Numbered from the stretch's first letter, positions 9,163 through 22,500 are shown. The stretch is DNA of 64,000 nt from Populus alba (GCF_005239225.2 NC_133284.1:29436339-29500338), one strand, 5' to 3'. The notes: generated by a model not told the origin, from the sequence alone. Translations and numbers: made by a program.

Positions 9163-12100
9163 TTTTTAGCAGCTAGAGAATTGACCTTTAGGAAAAAAAA
9201 AAAATAAGGGTCCAATGATGCGGGCTTGTTAAGGGAGGCCCGCGTGTGGGCCTTAATGAAATAAGTTAGGTGGGCTAGCCTAACTTAATGGATTCAGCAG
9301 CACTTGACTTTGCTTCTTTTTTTTTTAATTATTTTTTTAGATTAATGCTTTTTTTATATGTTTTTTTCTCTAATTTTTTTCTTTATATTTAGATTAATAC
9401 TCCTTTTGTCTTTCATTTTGTTTAGAGAAATATTTTTTAAATGATGGTTATTTTTTTAGTTATGAATTTAAATTTTGATGAGTTTTTTTTATTTATCTAT
9501 AATTTTATTTTTATCTCTTTTATAGATAAACTTTATTTTTTAAAATAAAAAAATTATTTTAAGATAATATTTCTAATAAGCGCAGTTCTACATAATTTTT
9601 TTTACCTTTTATTTTATTCAATAAATTTAATTTGTGTTTCTATTTATATTATCATTTGCTTGAATAAAAAAATTTATTTTAATAAAAAAATTTAACTAAT
9701 ATAATTGGGTATATGTCTTGGCTTGCGAGATTAACTATCTTAATCTATTTTTATCTCTCAAATTTTTAATTTTTATTTTTAGTTATTATTTATTATTTAT
9801 AATTTATATATATATTAATATATATAATTCTTGATTTATTTTATTATATATGTATAAATTTTTTATTTTCACTTGAAAATTTTTTAACACGATGAAACAG
9901 CATGTGTATATAAATGCTTAAGTATCTAGTTAATTCACTGAACTAGTAAATTCATTGTCGTTATCATGCTAAATTACTGTTAGAAGCCCCTCTTGTTCTA
10001 TGAATATCCAAAACTCGTCTTTAAAATGGAAAACCACATGGTACTCACCACCTCTTTTGTCTAGTCTAATCAGCATCTTTTTGCCAACATTAGGAAGAAA
10101 AAAAACTAAAAAAAGAAAAGCTGCAGCAAGAACCAGTACATGCTGATCAGCAAAAGATAAACGAAAAGGATTTAGAAAAGCTCGATTCAGTATTCTGCCA
10201 ATCTCTGTCTAATTAAAGCTGTCAATCTAGAATCTAGAGCACAACCAAAGATGCCCCAAGCCTCCTCTGGCATTGCAGCAGAAACTCCCACGGTTACCAG
10301 CTTTGAAGATTATCTCTAGCAAAATGCGATAGATTTGCAGTCTCCCCTGAAATTAATGTAATGGCAATCGTTGTGCCTAACTGCAATGAAAGTGATGATG
10401 CAGTTGTTTGTGGTAAGTGTAGATGCTTTTATTATTGCGATTGCGAAACAGGATTAAGGCGTGCTTTACCATGTTTTTTTTTTTAATTTAATTTTTTTAT
10501 TAAATTTTTATATATATATATAATTTTTTTTATGTACTAATTTTAAAAATAATTTTTTTAAAAAAATAATTTTAAATAAAAAATATTTTAAACCATACCT
10601 CTATTAAAATTTCATACTGTCACTAAAATACAAGGATGATTATCGGTAAGACGCAAGTCACGTGTGGTGCTGGCTTCGATGCTGGATTGGTGGGAAAAAC
10701 ATTTGTACACGTGCTGCTATGATAGTGGCACCGTTGTTGTGCGATTGTGTGGGTAGAGACTAGAGAGTTCGGGGATGGATATATTTTTGGTCGTGGGTTC
10801 GAGCATACCCTTCACTACAGTGCCCACCCCCTTGCTTATCGCTCTCCAAACCGTCGACAATTCCTTATAAAACAATGCATGTATTGATGAGTTTCATGAA
10901 TATTATACAATTAGTATAAAATATTAAATAAAATTATTTGAAAGTTTTTAAAACCTTGTTAAATAGATTTAAAATTATTTAGAAATTTATTACTTGAAAA
11001 TCTAATCTTTGTTAACTTTGAATAATTATTTAAATATTAAGTTGTCACAAACCACAAGCTCTCTAATTATCTGATTTTTAATAGTAATTTACATGAATCA
11101 TTAGTGAAAAAAATCATAAATTCATATTTAGGAGAGAAGGGTTACTATGTCTAGAGAACTATATCTCTAATTTTATGTTTACATAGTTTTTCTGTTTAAC
11201 TGACAATCTATAAAAAATAAGAAGCGTAACTTATTATTTATAGGAAAACCTGAAAAACCCTATAAATTGGTAAAATATCAATTTTCATCCTAAATAATAT
11301 CTACATATTAATTTAGAATAATTTTAGAAATTAACTCAATCAAGTATTTACTTGATTTTTCTAGGTCTAGAAATATAATCCATGTATTGATTATATTCTA
11401 GTCCTTAATTTTTAAAATATATTTTAATCAAGTCATATTTAATTATATCATCCTAGTTTAATTTCTAACTAATAGTTTTTAATGTGTATGCTGCATTAGG
11501 TTCCAATATGTTGGTTTAAATATAAATTATAAGTATAATTAAATAATTTAATTTATTATCAATCAAACAATTGATTAATTTATATTATATCATCTAGTAA
11601 CATGTCATAATCTCTCATATATTAAAAAAATTATTAGTGATTTAACTTAACTTTTCAGTAACCGATTTCTCAATATAATTAATATCATTTCATCAATAAT
11701 GTTCTGGTTTAACATTAAAGCATATGGTATGTCTGTTATGTTTGTTCTCTACATAATAGTCATTGATAGTTTGAATAAGATTTGAAATTTTTTTCAAATT
11801 TCATTCCATTTTGGCCAAGAATTTCTCAATTAATATTATTTAAGAACATATGAAATACATTCTTTTAATTCATATAGGGTGATGAATCTTCTTTTGATCA
11901 CTCATGTACCTTCATATAGTTTATGATATACTGAATGTTTGCCCTTTTGTTACCTCAATTAAAAATAATATGTAATAGGATCAAAACATAATATTTTCTA
12001 TATAAGATAACTCAGTAATCTCAAGTCTAAGGATCACATATACAACCATCACGTGAGTCTTTCTATAGATATAGGTGATTTCTCCATATCAAATTTTCAT

Positions 12101-12886
12101 ATGATTCAGTTCAATATACATGTCTTATAACAATTATCTATATACTAGTTCTAGGTTTCTTTATACCATAATTTATGAAAACAACTACTTTCTTTCATTA
12201 AAAAAAATAACATAATATATATACTAGTCTTTATGACTCTAATAAATATTCAATATTTAAGAGAACATCGACTATAAATATTTTAGAAATAATATTTTAA
12301 TACAATAAGAATCTCATAATAATAACACCTTTATAATTTTTTTTGTAAATTATTTTCGCTTCATAATTTTATTTATATTCTAAATTCATTAATCTAGTAT
12401 TATATAGATATTAAAAATAAACTATTTTTTTTATCAATAATAAATATATATTTATATAAATATAATAATATTACGGATAACTAATTAACTGAATGAGAAT
12501 CATATTAAACCTAACATGCATATGTCAAAGGTGAAAAGCCCAGAAACATACATGATTTCTCCCATCTTTTAAGGTTCTTTACCCGGACCTGATACATGTA
12601 TGGTGATTTGCAAACTTATCCTTTACGGGCTAGAATGTACTGAAATCCTGGATATCCTAGGATGCTGCTATCTCTTTTTAAGTAATTGGTGTTCATTGGA
12701 TTTTATGGGGCATTAGCCTAATAATTATTTCATATAATTTTTCAAAGGACCTGTTAAGTGACTTGAAATGAATTCATAATTCTTAGACATGGAAGAAAAG
12801 AAACCAAAAAAAAGTATGTAGTGTTCAAGAGATAGAAACATACAACTTAGAGTTCAAGAATCATCAAACGCAGACAGATGAAGTAT
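9163..12886. other. Long AT-rich intergenic region, no gene
   Basis: Mostly A/T-rich low-complexity DNA. A more balanced patch at 10000-10450 holds no ORF of note. A patch at 10640-10870 has a GGTTCGAGC motif (10797-10805) resembling a pol III B box, but no clear A box. From about 11000 to 12480 the sequence looks like decayed, non-coding retroelement DNA, with no readable protein domain. Confidence 0.5.
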
Positions 12887-12899
12887 TTAACAGACAAAC

Positions 12900-13178
12900 T
12901 TAATCATTCTTGGCAAACAGTCCACCAAAGCCTCCACTCTTCTTCTTCTGGGGGACAGCAACGGAGTTCTTGCGTCCACTGGCGGTGCCACCATTGTTCT
13001 TCTCCTCCACTTTCTTGAGGATGGGGTCAGTCTCATAGAACTGGTCTTCCTTTTGCAAACTCCCAATAATCCAGTCAAGAAGCCCTTTCTCCTCCTTGCT
13101 GCCCCCTGCTCCTTTAGCTGCTGTGGCTGCGTACACTCTAACAGAAGGAACGGCGAAGGCAATGGGAAGAGAAGCCAT
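12900..13178 (-). CDS. TSP9: Thylakoid soluble phosphoprotein TSP9, chloroplast precursor
   Basis: This 92-aa, intronless ORF starts at the ATG at 13178. The N-terminal 20 or so residues (MASLPIAFAVPSVRVYAATA) read as a short plastid transit peptide. The body matches the TSP9 family: EEKGLLDWIIGSLQKEDQFYETDPILKKVEEK (about 29-60), a Thr/Ser/Gly-rich basic segment with SGRKNSVAVPQKKK (about 67-80), and the family's GGFGGLF-containing C-terminus. TSP9 is a plant-specific basic protein on the stromal side of thylakoids. It is phosphorylated in the light, associates with LHCII and photosystems, and takes part in adjusting light harvesting. The longer overlapping frame 12887-13195 is a shadow. Length and motif content are typical and the call is firm. 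Confidence 0.9.
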   Translation of the reverse strand: MASLPIAFAVPSVRVYAATAAKGAGGSKEEKGLLDWIIGSLQKEDQFYETDPILKKVEEKNNGGTASGRKNSVAVPQKKKSGGFGGLFAKND

Positions 13179-13258
13179 CTTCTTATTTCTAGCACCCCTT
13201 GTCTGCTTTGATTTCTGAAAACAAATGTTGAAGCAAGGATAGTAGTGGAACCGAGCTG

Positions 13259-13265
13259 TTTATAT
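13259..13265 (-). promoter_or_regulatory. TATA box of TSP9
   Basis: ATATAAA on the minus strand, about 80 bp upstream of the TSP9 start codon, in the only suitable position. This implies a short leader of about 50 bases. Confidence 0.55.
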
Positions 13266-13370
13266 GGCTATGGTGGTATATTTTTCTTGGCTACTGGGAA
13301 TGTGGATTTTTAGCCGTTGGATGGGACTTTGAGGGTTGTGGGAAGCGTTTGGAGCGCGAGCCCTCCACAA

Positions 13371-13488
13371 GTGGCTTATCTTCAACCCTTTTCTATTGGC
13401 TCTCGATTTTCTTCTCACAGGTGGAAAAAATGAAAGATGAGAAAAATAGGAGATATGGATAGAGATTTGACACGTGGCAGCATGATAA
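13371..13488 (-). promoter_or_regulatory. Likely light-responsive promoter elements of TSP9 (I-boxes and G-box)
   Basis: Upstream of TSP9 lie GATAAGCC (minus strand, 13373-13380), a CACGTG G-box in ACACGTGGC (13470-13478) and a further GATAA (plus strand, 13484-13488). G-box and GATAA I-box pairs are the classic arrangement of light-regulated photosynthesis promoters. That fits the gene's product, but activity is inferred. Confidence 0.5.
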
Positions 13489-15259
13489 CCCATGCAATTT
13501 GATGATAATTTGGTTCCTGCATTGCCTTAAGATTCATCAGCAGTGCTCCTGTGGCATATCTCTGTCTCATCTATATGTATGGTTTTAACCCGTATTATTA
13601 GACCGGGCTTGCTGGGTCGGTTTAGAACGTGGCTTAGACTGAGTTTTAAAAAAAAACAAATTAGAGTTGATTCTATTAAATCTGATGAACCAATGATCTT
13701 TTTTACCAGATAAAAATTTATTTTAATCTTTTTATATAAAAAAATTAAAACAATATTTTTTTAATTTTTCTTTAAAATTTAAATCTATATTATTTTTAAT
13801 TAATTCGGATGAAATCGTGTATCCATCACAAGAGTCGGTTTTGGTGAGGTTAAGCACTTATTTGGCTAGAGAAGTATGATATTTATGTAAGTTGCATATA
13901 TAAAAAGAAAAGAAAAAACAGAAAAACCAAGTTAGAAACAAGAATTACATTTTGAATAGGATTTAATTTGAAAGGAAAAAAAACACTCAAAGCAGTCAAT
14001 AATTTAAGACCTTTTGATATGGTCTACTTTGACATTTTGTTTGATTTCATCTACTAGGAAATTAAGGATTGGGAGAATTAATATTAAATGTTTACAAGTG
14101 TTATGAGAACTCAGCTAATTAGTGGCAGTAAGAAAAACCAATAATGTAAAAATTATTTTACTACATGAGCAAATTTTGATTACACATTTAAATAAAATAA
14201 TCATAAAAAAATTGTGTTCGATTGTTTTTGAAAAATAAATAATATTAATGTGCATACTTATTTAACCTTGTCCCATTGGATAAGTTAATCTATTGCCTAA
14301 CTTGAACCAAATTTATTTTTTAAAATAGATTATAGATTGACCTAATATAACACAAATAATCTAACAAGTTAGCTTATGATTTGTTTAATCAAGTGAAGTC
14401 AATTCCATATATTTTTTAGTTTTTATTCATAACAATATTTCAGTTTTTTTTTTTATCTAAACAATATTGTTTCATTTAAAATATATATATATATATATAT
14501 CATATTGTTTGAAGATAAATCCAATAACCCATGAACTAAAACCGAATAACACTTCTTACAACTATACTAATGTGAGAGGGTAGGCTGCGTAAGCCCGAGG
14601 GATAACATCTTGTTCTTGTCTGGAGGGAAAAATCAACAAAGGGCCCAAAAACAATATATCAAAGGCTCGGCCTGTTATTAGAGTAGATAGATGGATCTTA
14701 GCCACAAAACTCGAACATATTAAAATTGAGCCAAATCACTACCAAAACCAGGAACAGGTCTTGTCGGGGTATTTTAGTCAGCTCCTTTTTTGGGCCTAGG
14801 GCCTGTTTGTCAAAAAAAATAAATAATAACCACAAGATACAAAAAACAATAGAATCCCCAGATGTTGATTCATTCTGAGTTGGGATGGTTCGAAGCTGTT
14901 GTAAAACCCATTGTTTTCTCTCGACACCATATATTATGCAGTGCCAAAAGGAACTGTACTGTGCTTTTAGGTGGGTGATCTAACTCCGACTCTGGCCTTG
15001 TAATAAACTCAAGCAACATACACAAACTAGTCTACTACTTCGGCTGCCTTCAATATTTTTTTATTTTTTTTATCACTTTTTAGGGTCATTCTGCATTCCC
15101 GAACCAACCCCAAATCGTTGAGAAATAGACAGATGCAGCGACAGCTCGAGTAAATAAATGTTACCCCCCTTTTCTCTTTCAGTTTATCTTGTATTATATA
15201 TGAATTTGAAGACAGTTTGAACTCTAGGTCAATCGCTTGAAATCCAATTAACTGCATGA

Positions 15260-15940
15260 ACTAAGCTATGGCTAGCTGCCTAGCCAGTTGGCATTCGTCA
15301 TCGTCTTCCCTGACTAGTTTTAAGGTAATGGAAAAGTACTCGACGATGACCCTTAAGCTACCTCAGCAAGGAAACGCCATTTTCCCACTGCTTTCCGAGT
15401 TATAAAGCCAGGTGGGCTTGCGTTGGCAGTGCGTGTCCACAGAATGGTTGAGATTGTTGTGGAAATAGCAGTAGAGTGCGAGCAATTAAAGGTAGCATTG
15501 TGTGCACTAAACAATTTTTCTTTCGGCAAACGGTCGATTTGGTTCGAGCGTAATTAAGGGATGGACGTCCGCTAATATTCAAAGAGTTGGTGTTAGTTTT
15601 CTCTAAGAAAAGGCAGCAGGAAACCTACGGGCCCTTGAAATATCTTTCTCTCGAAGTTTCGTCCTCTCGGGACTACTGCACCGAGAGTCGAATCAGCTTC
15701 CTTGCATGTCTCAGCTCTTGTTTTTACTCGCGTCTTTTTTCCTGCTTTTAGATCGAGAAAGCCCATTTTTTCTCGTTGCGGGTCACCCGTCTCTAACGAC
15801 TCTCTTTCTAGAACACAAACGTACGGTCGACTAATTAATGGCATGGGAAAGCCAAGAATATGTCACTCAAGTTTCTAAAATTAAGGGCCAGTTTTCCTAG
15901 CTAAAGAAGGGAACGGTTAGCGTGTCTTCGAAATTAACAA
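15260..15940. other. Base-composition island, possible organelle-derived (NUMT-like) DNA
   Basis: This stretch has far fewer A/T runs than its surroundings and a texture like angiosperm mitochondrial intergenic DNA (short purine and pyrimidine clusters such as CTCTCGAAGTTTCGTCCTCT at 15649-15668). It encodes nothing I recognise. Origin by transfer from the mitochondrion is only a suggestion. Confidence 0.3.
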
Positions 15941-16017
15941 TCATAACAGAGATTTTAAGTGCGGTTTTGGACTGCTTTTTTTTTTTTTTTTTTCATATAT
16001 TGCATTCTTTGATTTTA

Positions 16018-16230
16018 TTTTTGTAGCAGTTGTATTTATTTTTAAAATATTTTTTTGTTTAAAAATATATTAAATTAATATTGTTTTATTTTTAAATTTT
16101 ATTTTTAATATTACCACATCAAAATAATATAATATGATAATATAAAAAAATAATTTAAAACAAAAAAACTTATTTTAAAAAAAAAACTTATTTTTTTTAA
16201 AAAAAATTTAAATAAAAAACAAACAGATTA
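16018..16230 (+). repeat. AT-rich dispersed repeat, forward copy
   Basis: Shows the family's order: AAATATTTTTTTGTTTAAAA, then TATATTAAATTAATATT, then TTTTTAATATTACCACATCA, then AAAATAAT. It continues into an A-rich end with runs of AAAAACTTATTTT. Confidence 0.55.
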
Positions 16231-16495
16231 TTTTATAAATATTTTCCAAGAGAACAAGTGGCATGAAACTTCTCATTCACTGATAGCTAAATTGTCTTTT
16301 TAAAAAACTATGAACATGCAATTAACTCAAACATTTTGCATATCCTTTATATCGATGAAGGTATAACAAATTAAGTTCATTCACTCAGATATTTTGGAAC
16401 AAGCAAATATATAATCGAAATGAAAATTAATTTCTGTGCTCAAAGAGCAATCATGTAGATTCTTGTGAAAATCAATTCTTAGCAACGACTTGCCG

Positions 16496-16632
16496 TTTTA
16501 TTTTAAAAGTATTTTTAAAATAAAAATTTTATTTTTTTATTTTAAATTTATTTTGTTTTTTTATGTTTTTATATCATTTTAACATAGTATCAAAAATAAA
16601 TATTTTAAAATAAAAATAAAAATAAAAATATT
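16496..16632 (-). repeat. AT-rich dispersed repeat, reverse copy
   Basis: Carries the complementary order (ATATCATTTTAACATAGTAT, then CAAAAATAAATATTTTAAAA) 0.3 kb from the forward copy. The pair could fold back on itself. Confidence 0.5.
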
Positions 16633-17061
16633 TGCTATCAGAATTCCAAACATTCAATATCATAATAATACATTGCATAAGAGAGAAGTAGTTAATGTCT
16701 CTATCTGTCCGAGAAAAACTATCATTTTCTAAGAGAGGAAGCCACCGTTAAATATTATCAAGAACAAAAAGTCGTCAACAATTGGATAAAAATATTCAAG
16801 TAATCCACACTTAGCTGGATTAGAAACTTGTTGGAGTCGGTTTCGAGGCACCAACGCTTTTAGCCAATGTCTAAGGATTTGGCAAATTGCACCAACTCGG
16901 ATGACTAGAAATAGTAGCAGTAAAATTAACATTAGTTTGCATTGCATGGTTTTTGTGTGCATTCTCTCGTACAATTCCTATCAACCCAGCAACGACCTCG
17001 ACTTAAATGCACAATTTTTTCCTAACAACTTTTCCTGAAACTTTCTTTTTATGCCAACCAA

Positions 17062-17070
17062 TATATATAA
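17062..17070 (+). promoter_or_regulatory. TATA box of CYP86A1
   Basis: TATATATAA 78-86 bp upstream of the chosen start codon. It argues against translation from the earlier in-frame ATG at 17007, which lies upstream of this box. Confidence 0.55.
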
Positions 17071-17147
17071 CACCTCTTTATACCATCCCTCTCATCATCC
17101 AGTGTCCACTGCAGCCCCTGTCACAAATACAATACACCAACCTTGAG

Positions 17148-18683
17148 ATGGAGACCTTGCCCTTGTTCTTAGCCCTAGCAGCTGCTGCTTCGGCTTACCT
17201 CCTATGGTTCTATCTCCTATCTCGTAAACTTACCGGCCCAAGAGTATGGCCTCTAGTGGGTAGCCTTCCATATCTCTTCATGAACCGGAGAAGAATCCAT
17301 GACTGGATTGCTGGAAACCTCCGTGCAACTGGTGGTGCCGGAACCTACCAAACGTGCACGATAGCACTTCCTTTCTTTGCTCGCAAACAAGGATTCTACA
17401 CTGTCACCTGCCACCCCAAAAACATGGAACATATTCTTCGAACCCGGTTTGATAATTATCCCAAAGGACCCGATTGGCAAACTGCCTTTCACGATCTTTT
17501 AGGCCAAGGGATCTTTAATGCTGATGGAGATACGTGGCTCATACAACGCAAAACCGCAGCTCTCGAGTTCACTACTCGGACTTTACGGCAGGCCATGGCT
17601 CGGTGGGTGAATCAGACAATCAAGAATCGTCTATGGAACATTTTGGACAAGGCAGCTACAGAGAAGCTTTCGGTGGACTTGCAAGACTTGTTGCTTCGCT
17701 TAACCTTCGATAACATATGTGGACTCACATTTGGCAAAGATCCAGTAACTCTCTCTCCAGAAATGTCAGATAATCCATTTTCCATTGCCTTTGACACGGC
17801 CACTGAAGCTACTCTTCAGAGGCTTCTTTACCCTGGTTTCTTATGGAGGCTGGAGAAGCTTTTAGGGATTGGAGCAGAGAAGAGATTGAAGAGGAGCCTC
17901 GAAGTTGTGGAAACATACATGGATGATGCCATTGCAGCACGCAAAGAAAACCCATCAGATGATTTGTTATCGCGATTCATGAAGAAGAGAGACGTTGACG
18001 GCAACCACTTTGCAATCTCTGTTCTGCAACGAATTGCTCTCAACTTCGTCCTCGCCGGCCGTGACACCTCGTCTGTTGCTCTTAGCTGGTTCTTCTGGCT
18101 AGTCATGAACCATCCTGAAGTCGAAGCAAAGATAATCAAGGAAATATCAACTATACTCACAGAAACACGTGGAAATGATCACCAGAAATGGCTTGGTGAG
18201 CCCTTAGACTTTGATGAAGCTGATAAATTGGTTTATCTCAAAGCAGCATTAGCTGAAACACTGCGTTTATACCCGTCAGTACCACAAGATTTCAAATACG
18301 TGGTAGCGGACGATGTTTTGCCTGACGGTACATATGTACCAGCTGGTTCCACTGTTACATATTCTATTTATTCTGTTGGGAGGATGAAGAGCATATGGGG
18401 CGAGGACTGCCAGGAATTTAAACCAGAGCGATGGCTATCACCAGATGAGGACAGATTTGATTCACCTAAAGACGGCTACAAGTTTGTGGCCTTTAATGCT
18501 GGACCCAGGACTTGCCTGGGGAAGGACTTGGCTTACTTGCAAATGAAGTCTGTGGCTTCTGCTGTGCTGTTGCGCTACCGATTATCGCTGGTTCCCGGCC
18601 ACTGCATAGAGCAGAAGATGTCTCTTACATTGTTCATGAAGAACGGGCTTCGTGTATTCTTGCATCCTCGTAATCTTGCATAG
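17148..18683 (+). CDS. CYP86A1: Cytochrome P450 CYP86A1, fatty acid omega-hydroxylase
   Basis: Single-exon gene, 511 aa, a normal CYP86A length. It hydroxylates the terminal carbon of long-chain (C16-C18) fatty acids using NADPH-P450 reductase at the ER, giving omega-hydroxy acids for root suberin. An N-terminal anchor lies at residues 4-24. P450 signatures are complete: I-helix AGRDTSS at 303-309, ExxR as ETLR at 370-373, PERW at 426-429, and heme loop [10 protein letters not shown] at 449-458 with ligand Cys456. Subfamily-typical blocks include [20 protein letters not shown] and [20 protein letters not shown]. Among CYP86A paralogues it reads closest to CYP86A1/HORST ([27 protein letters not shown]). 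An upstream in-frame ATG at 17007 would add 47 unrelated residues and lies before the TATA box, so ATG 17148 was chosen. No damage seen. Confidence 0.93.
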   Translation: METLPLFLALAAAASAYLLWFYLLSRKLTGPRVWPLVGSLPYLFMNRRRIHDWIAGNLRATGGAGTYQTCTIALPFFARKQGFYTVTCHPKNMEHILRTRFDNYPKGPDWQTAFHDLLGQGIFNADGDTWLIQRKTAALEFTTRTLRQAMARWVNQTIKNRLWNILDKAATEKLSVDLQDLLLRLTFDNICGLTFGKDPVTLSPEMSDNPFSIAFDTATEATLQRLLYPGFLWRLEKLLGIGAEKRLKRSLEVVETYMDDAIAARKENPSDDLLSRFMKKRDVDGNHFAISVLQRIALNFVLAGRDTSSVALSWFFWLVMNHPEVEAKIIKEISTILTETRGNDHQKWLGEPLDFDEADKLVYLKAALAETLRLYPSVPQDFKYVVADDVLPDGTYVPAGSTVTYSIYSVGRMKSIWGEDCQEFKPERWLSPDEDRFDSPKDGYKFVAFNAGPRTCLGKDLAYLQMKSVASAVLLRYRLSLVPGHCIEQKMSLTLFMKNGLRVFLHPRNLA

Positions 18684-19579
18684 GAATGGTTTCCACATTA
18701 TCAGATTTCTGGAGTCGCTCAACTTCGCATTGCTTGGCGTTTACAGGAGACAGGGCCAACATTGCAGTCATGCAGTCACAGTACCATGGGGGCTTTACTG
18801 CCCATAATTCTGTTAAAGGGTCATTTTAAATTGTTTTTAGTTTTCGTCTTTAAATTCCTTGTTCATTGATGGGTTCAATCTACATACAGCTGCATCTAGA
18901 TTGGAGGGAGGGTATACGAGCCATTCAAAATTAGGAGTGATTGTCATGTAATGTTGTATATTCCATACCAGCGGATGTTGCTTTCAAATAATTAATTATG
19001 TGAATAGAAGAAAAACTATACGCTTTAATTACTATTACTAAATCTTGCTTGCTTCAACATATAACGCTTAAGAATCTGCATGAAATTTCCTACCCTACTG
19101 CTATGAGAGTTTTGTGTGCACTGTCACAAATCACAAATGTAGATGATGCCAAAATAATAAACGGGAAAAGAAAGCCCTGATGAAATTTTTACTTAATTAA
19201 ATAATATAACTGTAGGACAAAAAAAGAAATGAAGAAACATACTGCAAATACAAAAATGATTCATAAGGCATTCAATGTAACATTTACAAGCAGGGTCGGA
19301 GATACTTTACAGGTACATTCTTCATTGAGATGTATGCGACTGTTGCATTTGTGCTAGAGCCCCAGACATGCATGCAACTCTAAACTTGAGCGATAATTTC
19401 GCATTCAAAATCTTTTGCCAGTTCCTCAAGCTCAAGAATCCCGTATGAAATTTGTCTAGTTGTTCTTCAATTTAATCTCGTTCACAATTTCACCTTTTCC
19501 CATTCAATCATCTGAGCCTTCTGCATTGGTTCGGGAATCACTGGGCTTGAGCCATCACCTACGTTGGCGTCCATGAAAG
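18684..19579. other. Shared 3' region between CYP86A1 and PHT4;1
   Basis: The two genes converge here. The first 300 bases are the likely CYP86A1 3' UTR. The bases just before 19580 are the likely 3' UTR of PHT4;1 on the other strand. No further ORF is supported. Confidence 0.55.
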
Positions 19580-22500
19580 TTAATCCAATATTTTCTCACC
19601 AGTTGAAAAGAGGTTCCAGACCACTGTACCAACCAAGTAGAGCCCAACTGAAACCTTGAAAACATCATCCCAAGAACCTGAGATGGCAACGAGGGAGAGA
19701 AGGAATGCACAAGAATCAGATGGTGTAAAATTCAGAGTGTTAAATTTCAATAAAGGTGGTGAGTGAGCCACACAGGAATTGGCTGACGTAAATCTAAGTT
19801 TCTAAAGCAGACAAGAGCTTGAATTCAAAGGCAACTGTTGACCAAGGCAATAAGAATCTAGCAGGGCAGCATGGCCATTTCTCTATTCTTTTTTCTGCAT
19901 TCATAAAATGAGGGCCCTGTTCACAGAAGTTCTCTTATCAGAAAATTTAATGGAAGCCTTACTTCTAGCTTCTGACATTTTGGCACTCTATTTTAGAGAT
20001 TGAAATAAATACATCACAATTTACAACTAGAGGGATTGAACCTTGATGCCCAAATAACTGTACTCCAAGAACGCAAATTCAGCACAAAATAGGCTACATT
20101 TTATGGCGAGTAATGCTAGGGGTGACAGTCATTAAATGGTCCTCAAGAGTGGGTCTTGAGTCCTCTCATGTTCTGAAGGGAACATGAGCAGTCACATTGC
20201 CTAATTATCTAGATTAGATGGGATTTTAAAAAAAATTGCAGGTAGTTTAATTTTTGTCATCTTTAAATATGCTATAATCATGCCCATTCATATGAATTTG
20301 ATGGTTTGGATTTAATGAACATGACAGAACATGAGAGAAAGGAACATGAAAGAATCTGAATTTGAAAGAGTGAACCTGCCATATTATGTCATTAAATAGA
20401 AAACATTTCACCTTATTAAAGGGTTACCACATTAGTAGGGACATAAGTAAAACTGTCTATTCCTACATCACAAAATGGAGGCAATCCTTTTTTCTCCTTT
20501 AGCTTTATATGGTTTGTTGAACCTTACACTAGACAATGGAAGGCAACAAAGAATTTGAATACGAGACCTCCAATTTGAAAAATCTAGGTTTACCCAAATT
20601 GTCCTCTTGAAAACAAGGACTTGATTCTAATGCACAGTTAGAAATAACTGCCTTCAAAACCATACCAAGGGTAATTTGAACAAAAACCTCAAGCTTAAAT
20701 AAAATCGATCCAAATCCAGAATGACTAATCTAGTAGTGACTTGGACACCTTTGGCTTGTAGAAAATTTCAACCTTTTAATTGCTTTTCTTCAAATATAGT
20801 ATGGCAGATATTAATGATTGAATTGTCTTACCAGCAACATAAATGCCAAGGATGAGTTCTTACCATGTTGCAAGATGTAACCAGTTGATGCAGTTCCAAA
20901 CACCCCTGCCAATACTCCAGCAGTATTGGATAGACCAAGCAACACTCCCTGGATGATAATTAGAAATAAAAAATAGGAACAATTAAGTTATCATTCCGGG
21001 GAAATAGAAGCAATGACAGCACAACAATACAACAGCAACAGCCATGCAACATCAAATTTTCCAGACCCCTCAAAAGGCGCCTCATGATAGGTGATTCATG
21101 ACAGCAATTAAAACACAATTAATAGCCCCCACCACTAAACAAGGCAAATTTAGGACAACAGACAACAGCATTACAAGGATTGATACTCACAGAATATCGA
21201 GGAGCAATATCTTGATGGTTTGAATATAAACCAGACTGGGAAAACGCATCGGTTCCCTGTTGAAGAAAAAGAAGCAGTTAGTTTAAGAGCAGAGAATTTC
21301 GAAAAAATGTTCTTGTTTCACTCAAGCAAAAAAAGAAAAAGGAAAAATAATAAAACTCTAAACTGAAATTTCTCTCTGTCAGGACAACTGAACTCCATGC
21401 ATGGTCGCATAAATAGAACTTACAAGACAAACAAAAGAGCAGACAGATAAAATATACAGATGATAAACAGGGCAACCTCTTTGCACGTTAATACATATAC
21501 TGTCTATTTCTACTTAAATTTGAAAAAGTCGAATAGTAGATGCAAGAACTACATTAGTTGTTCATGTCTTAATGTAAGAAGCATACCTGGCTGCATGCCA
21601 TGCACAGAACAGCCATTGCAGGAGAATCAATGTGGCTCAGCTGAGTTAGGAAGAAGGCAGGGCCAAGAAAGCCAATTGATTGCATGATCTGCCAAGGAGG
21701 GCAAAGTGCATTAATGAACAAAGAAAAAACATTAAATTAATAGCACTTAGAAGCAAATAAAGCCAAGATGACGAGAAAGAGAGAGAAAGGGACTGGTGAA
21801 TTTAGCATCGCCTTTAGTGATACCTTACGGACCGTTGTTACAGATAAACCTTTGCTTACAAGAGTATCTGCAATCCACCCTCCCAAATTTGCAGAAAATG
21901 CCATTGTAAGCCAGGGTAAGACACAGAAAAGCCCAGATTCTGTAAGATTGAACTTCAAGACCTGCATGCCCAAAAGGAAATTGCGCTCAGCAGTTTTAAC
22001 AATAGAATGGTAGCTTTTGTAAGCAATGTAATTGCAAGGCTGCAAGTGTCTTCTACAATTTTTCAGCAAGATGATAGCAAAACTGTAAGTCAAAGAGACA
22101 GTAGCATGTACTTCCGTGTTTCAATGTATTGTTAACAGAATTTGACAAGATGGAGGTTAAGGTACAAGATTGATTGAACTGAAAATAAAAGGTGTATCTT
22201 ATAACAAGTACCTTTTTATGGTTTAATTCCTACCTGTACCTCACATTTTACAATGTGAGAAGATAACATCAACAAGGTTTTTAAAATCCTAAGCCAATCC
22301 ACAACATTAAAGGGTGGCCTCATATCAAATGATTCACTTGACATAGTAGTTTCAAGGTTAGCCATCCAGTAGTAGCAAGTCACAACACCAACAAGTTTCT
22401 CTTTTCATGCAAGTGATACAAGGTTTCCCATTGATTCTCGACACTTTTCAATTTATGAAGATCTTGACAGTACATTATTTGTAGCTAATGGTTTCTAAGT

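Larger units (their letters stand above)
13500..16980. other. Intergenic region with repeats and one compositionally different block
   Basis: 13560-14560 is AT-rich repeat with an (AT)n tract at 14480-14500. 14570-14820 is more balanced but without a gene. 14860-15960 stands out for near-even base composition and lacks T-runs; it is described separately. 16018-16632 carries two copies of an AT-rich dispersed repeat. Short ORFs here (15027-15257, 15593-15844, 16729-16974, minus) have no recognisable domains. Confidence 0.5.

Noticed and set aside
10640..10870. Possible third SINE, from a GGTTCGAGC B-box-like motif
   Set aside because: No convincing A box, tail or flanking duplication.
12887..13195. 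102-codon minus-strand ORF over TSP9
   Set aside because: Other frame of the TSP9 gene. The 92-codon frame carries all family motifs.
17007..17147. 47-codon N-terminal extension of the CYP86A1 reading frame
   Set aside because: It lies partly upstream of the TATA box, has no resemblance to the family N-terminus, and the ATG at 17148 gives the usual membrane anchor and length.
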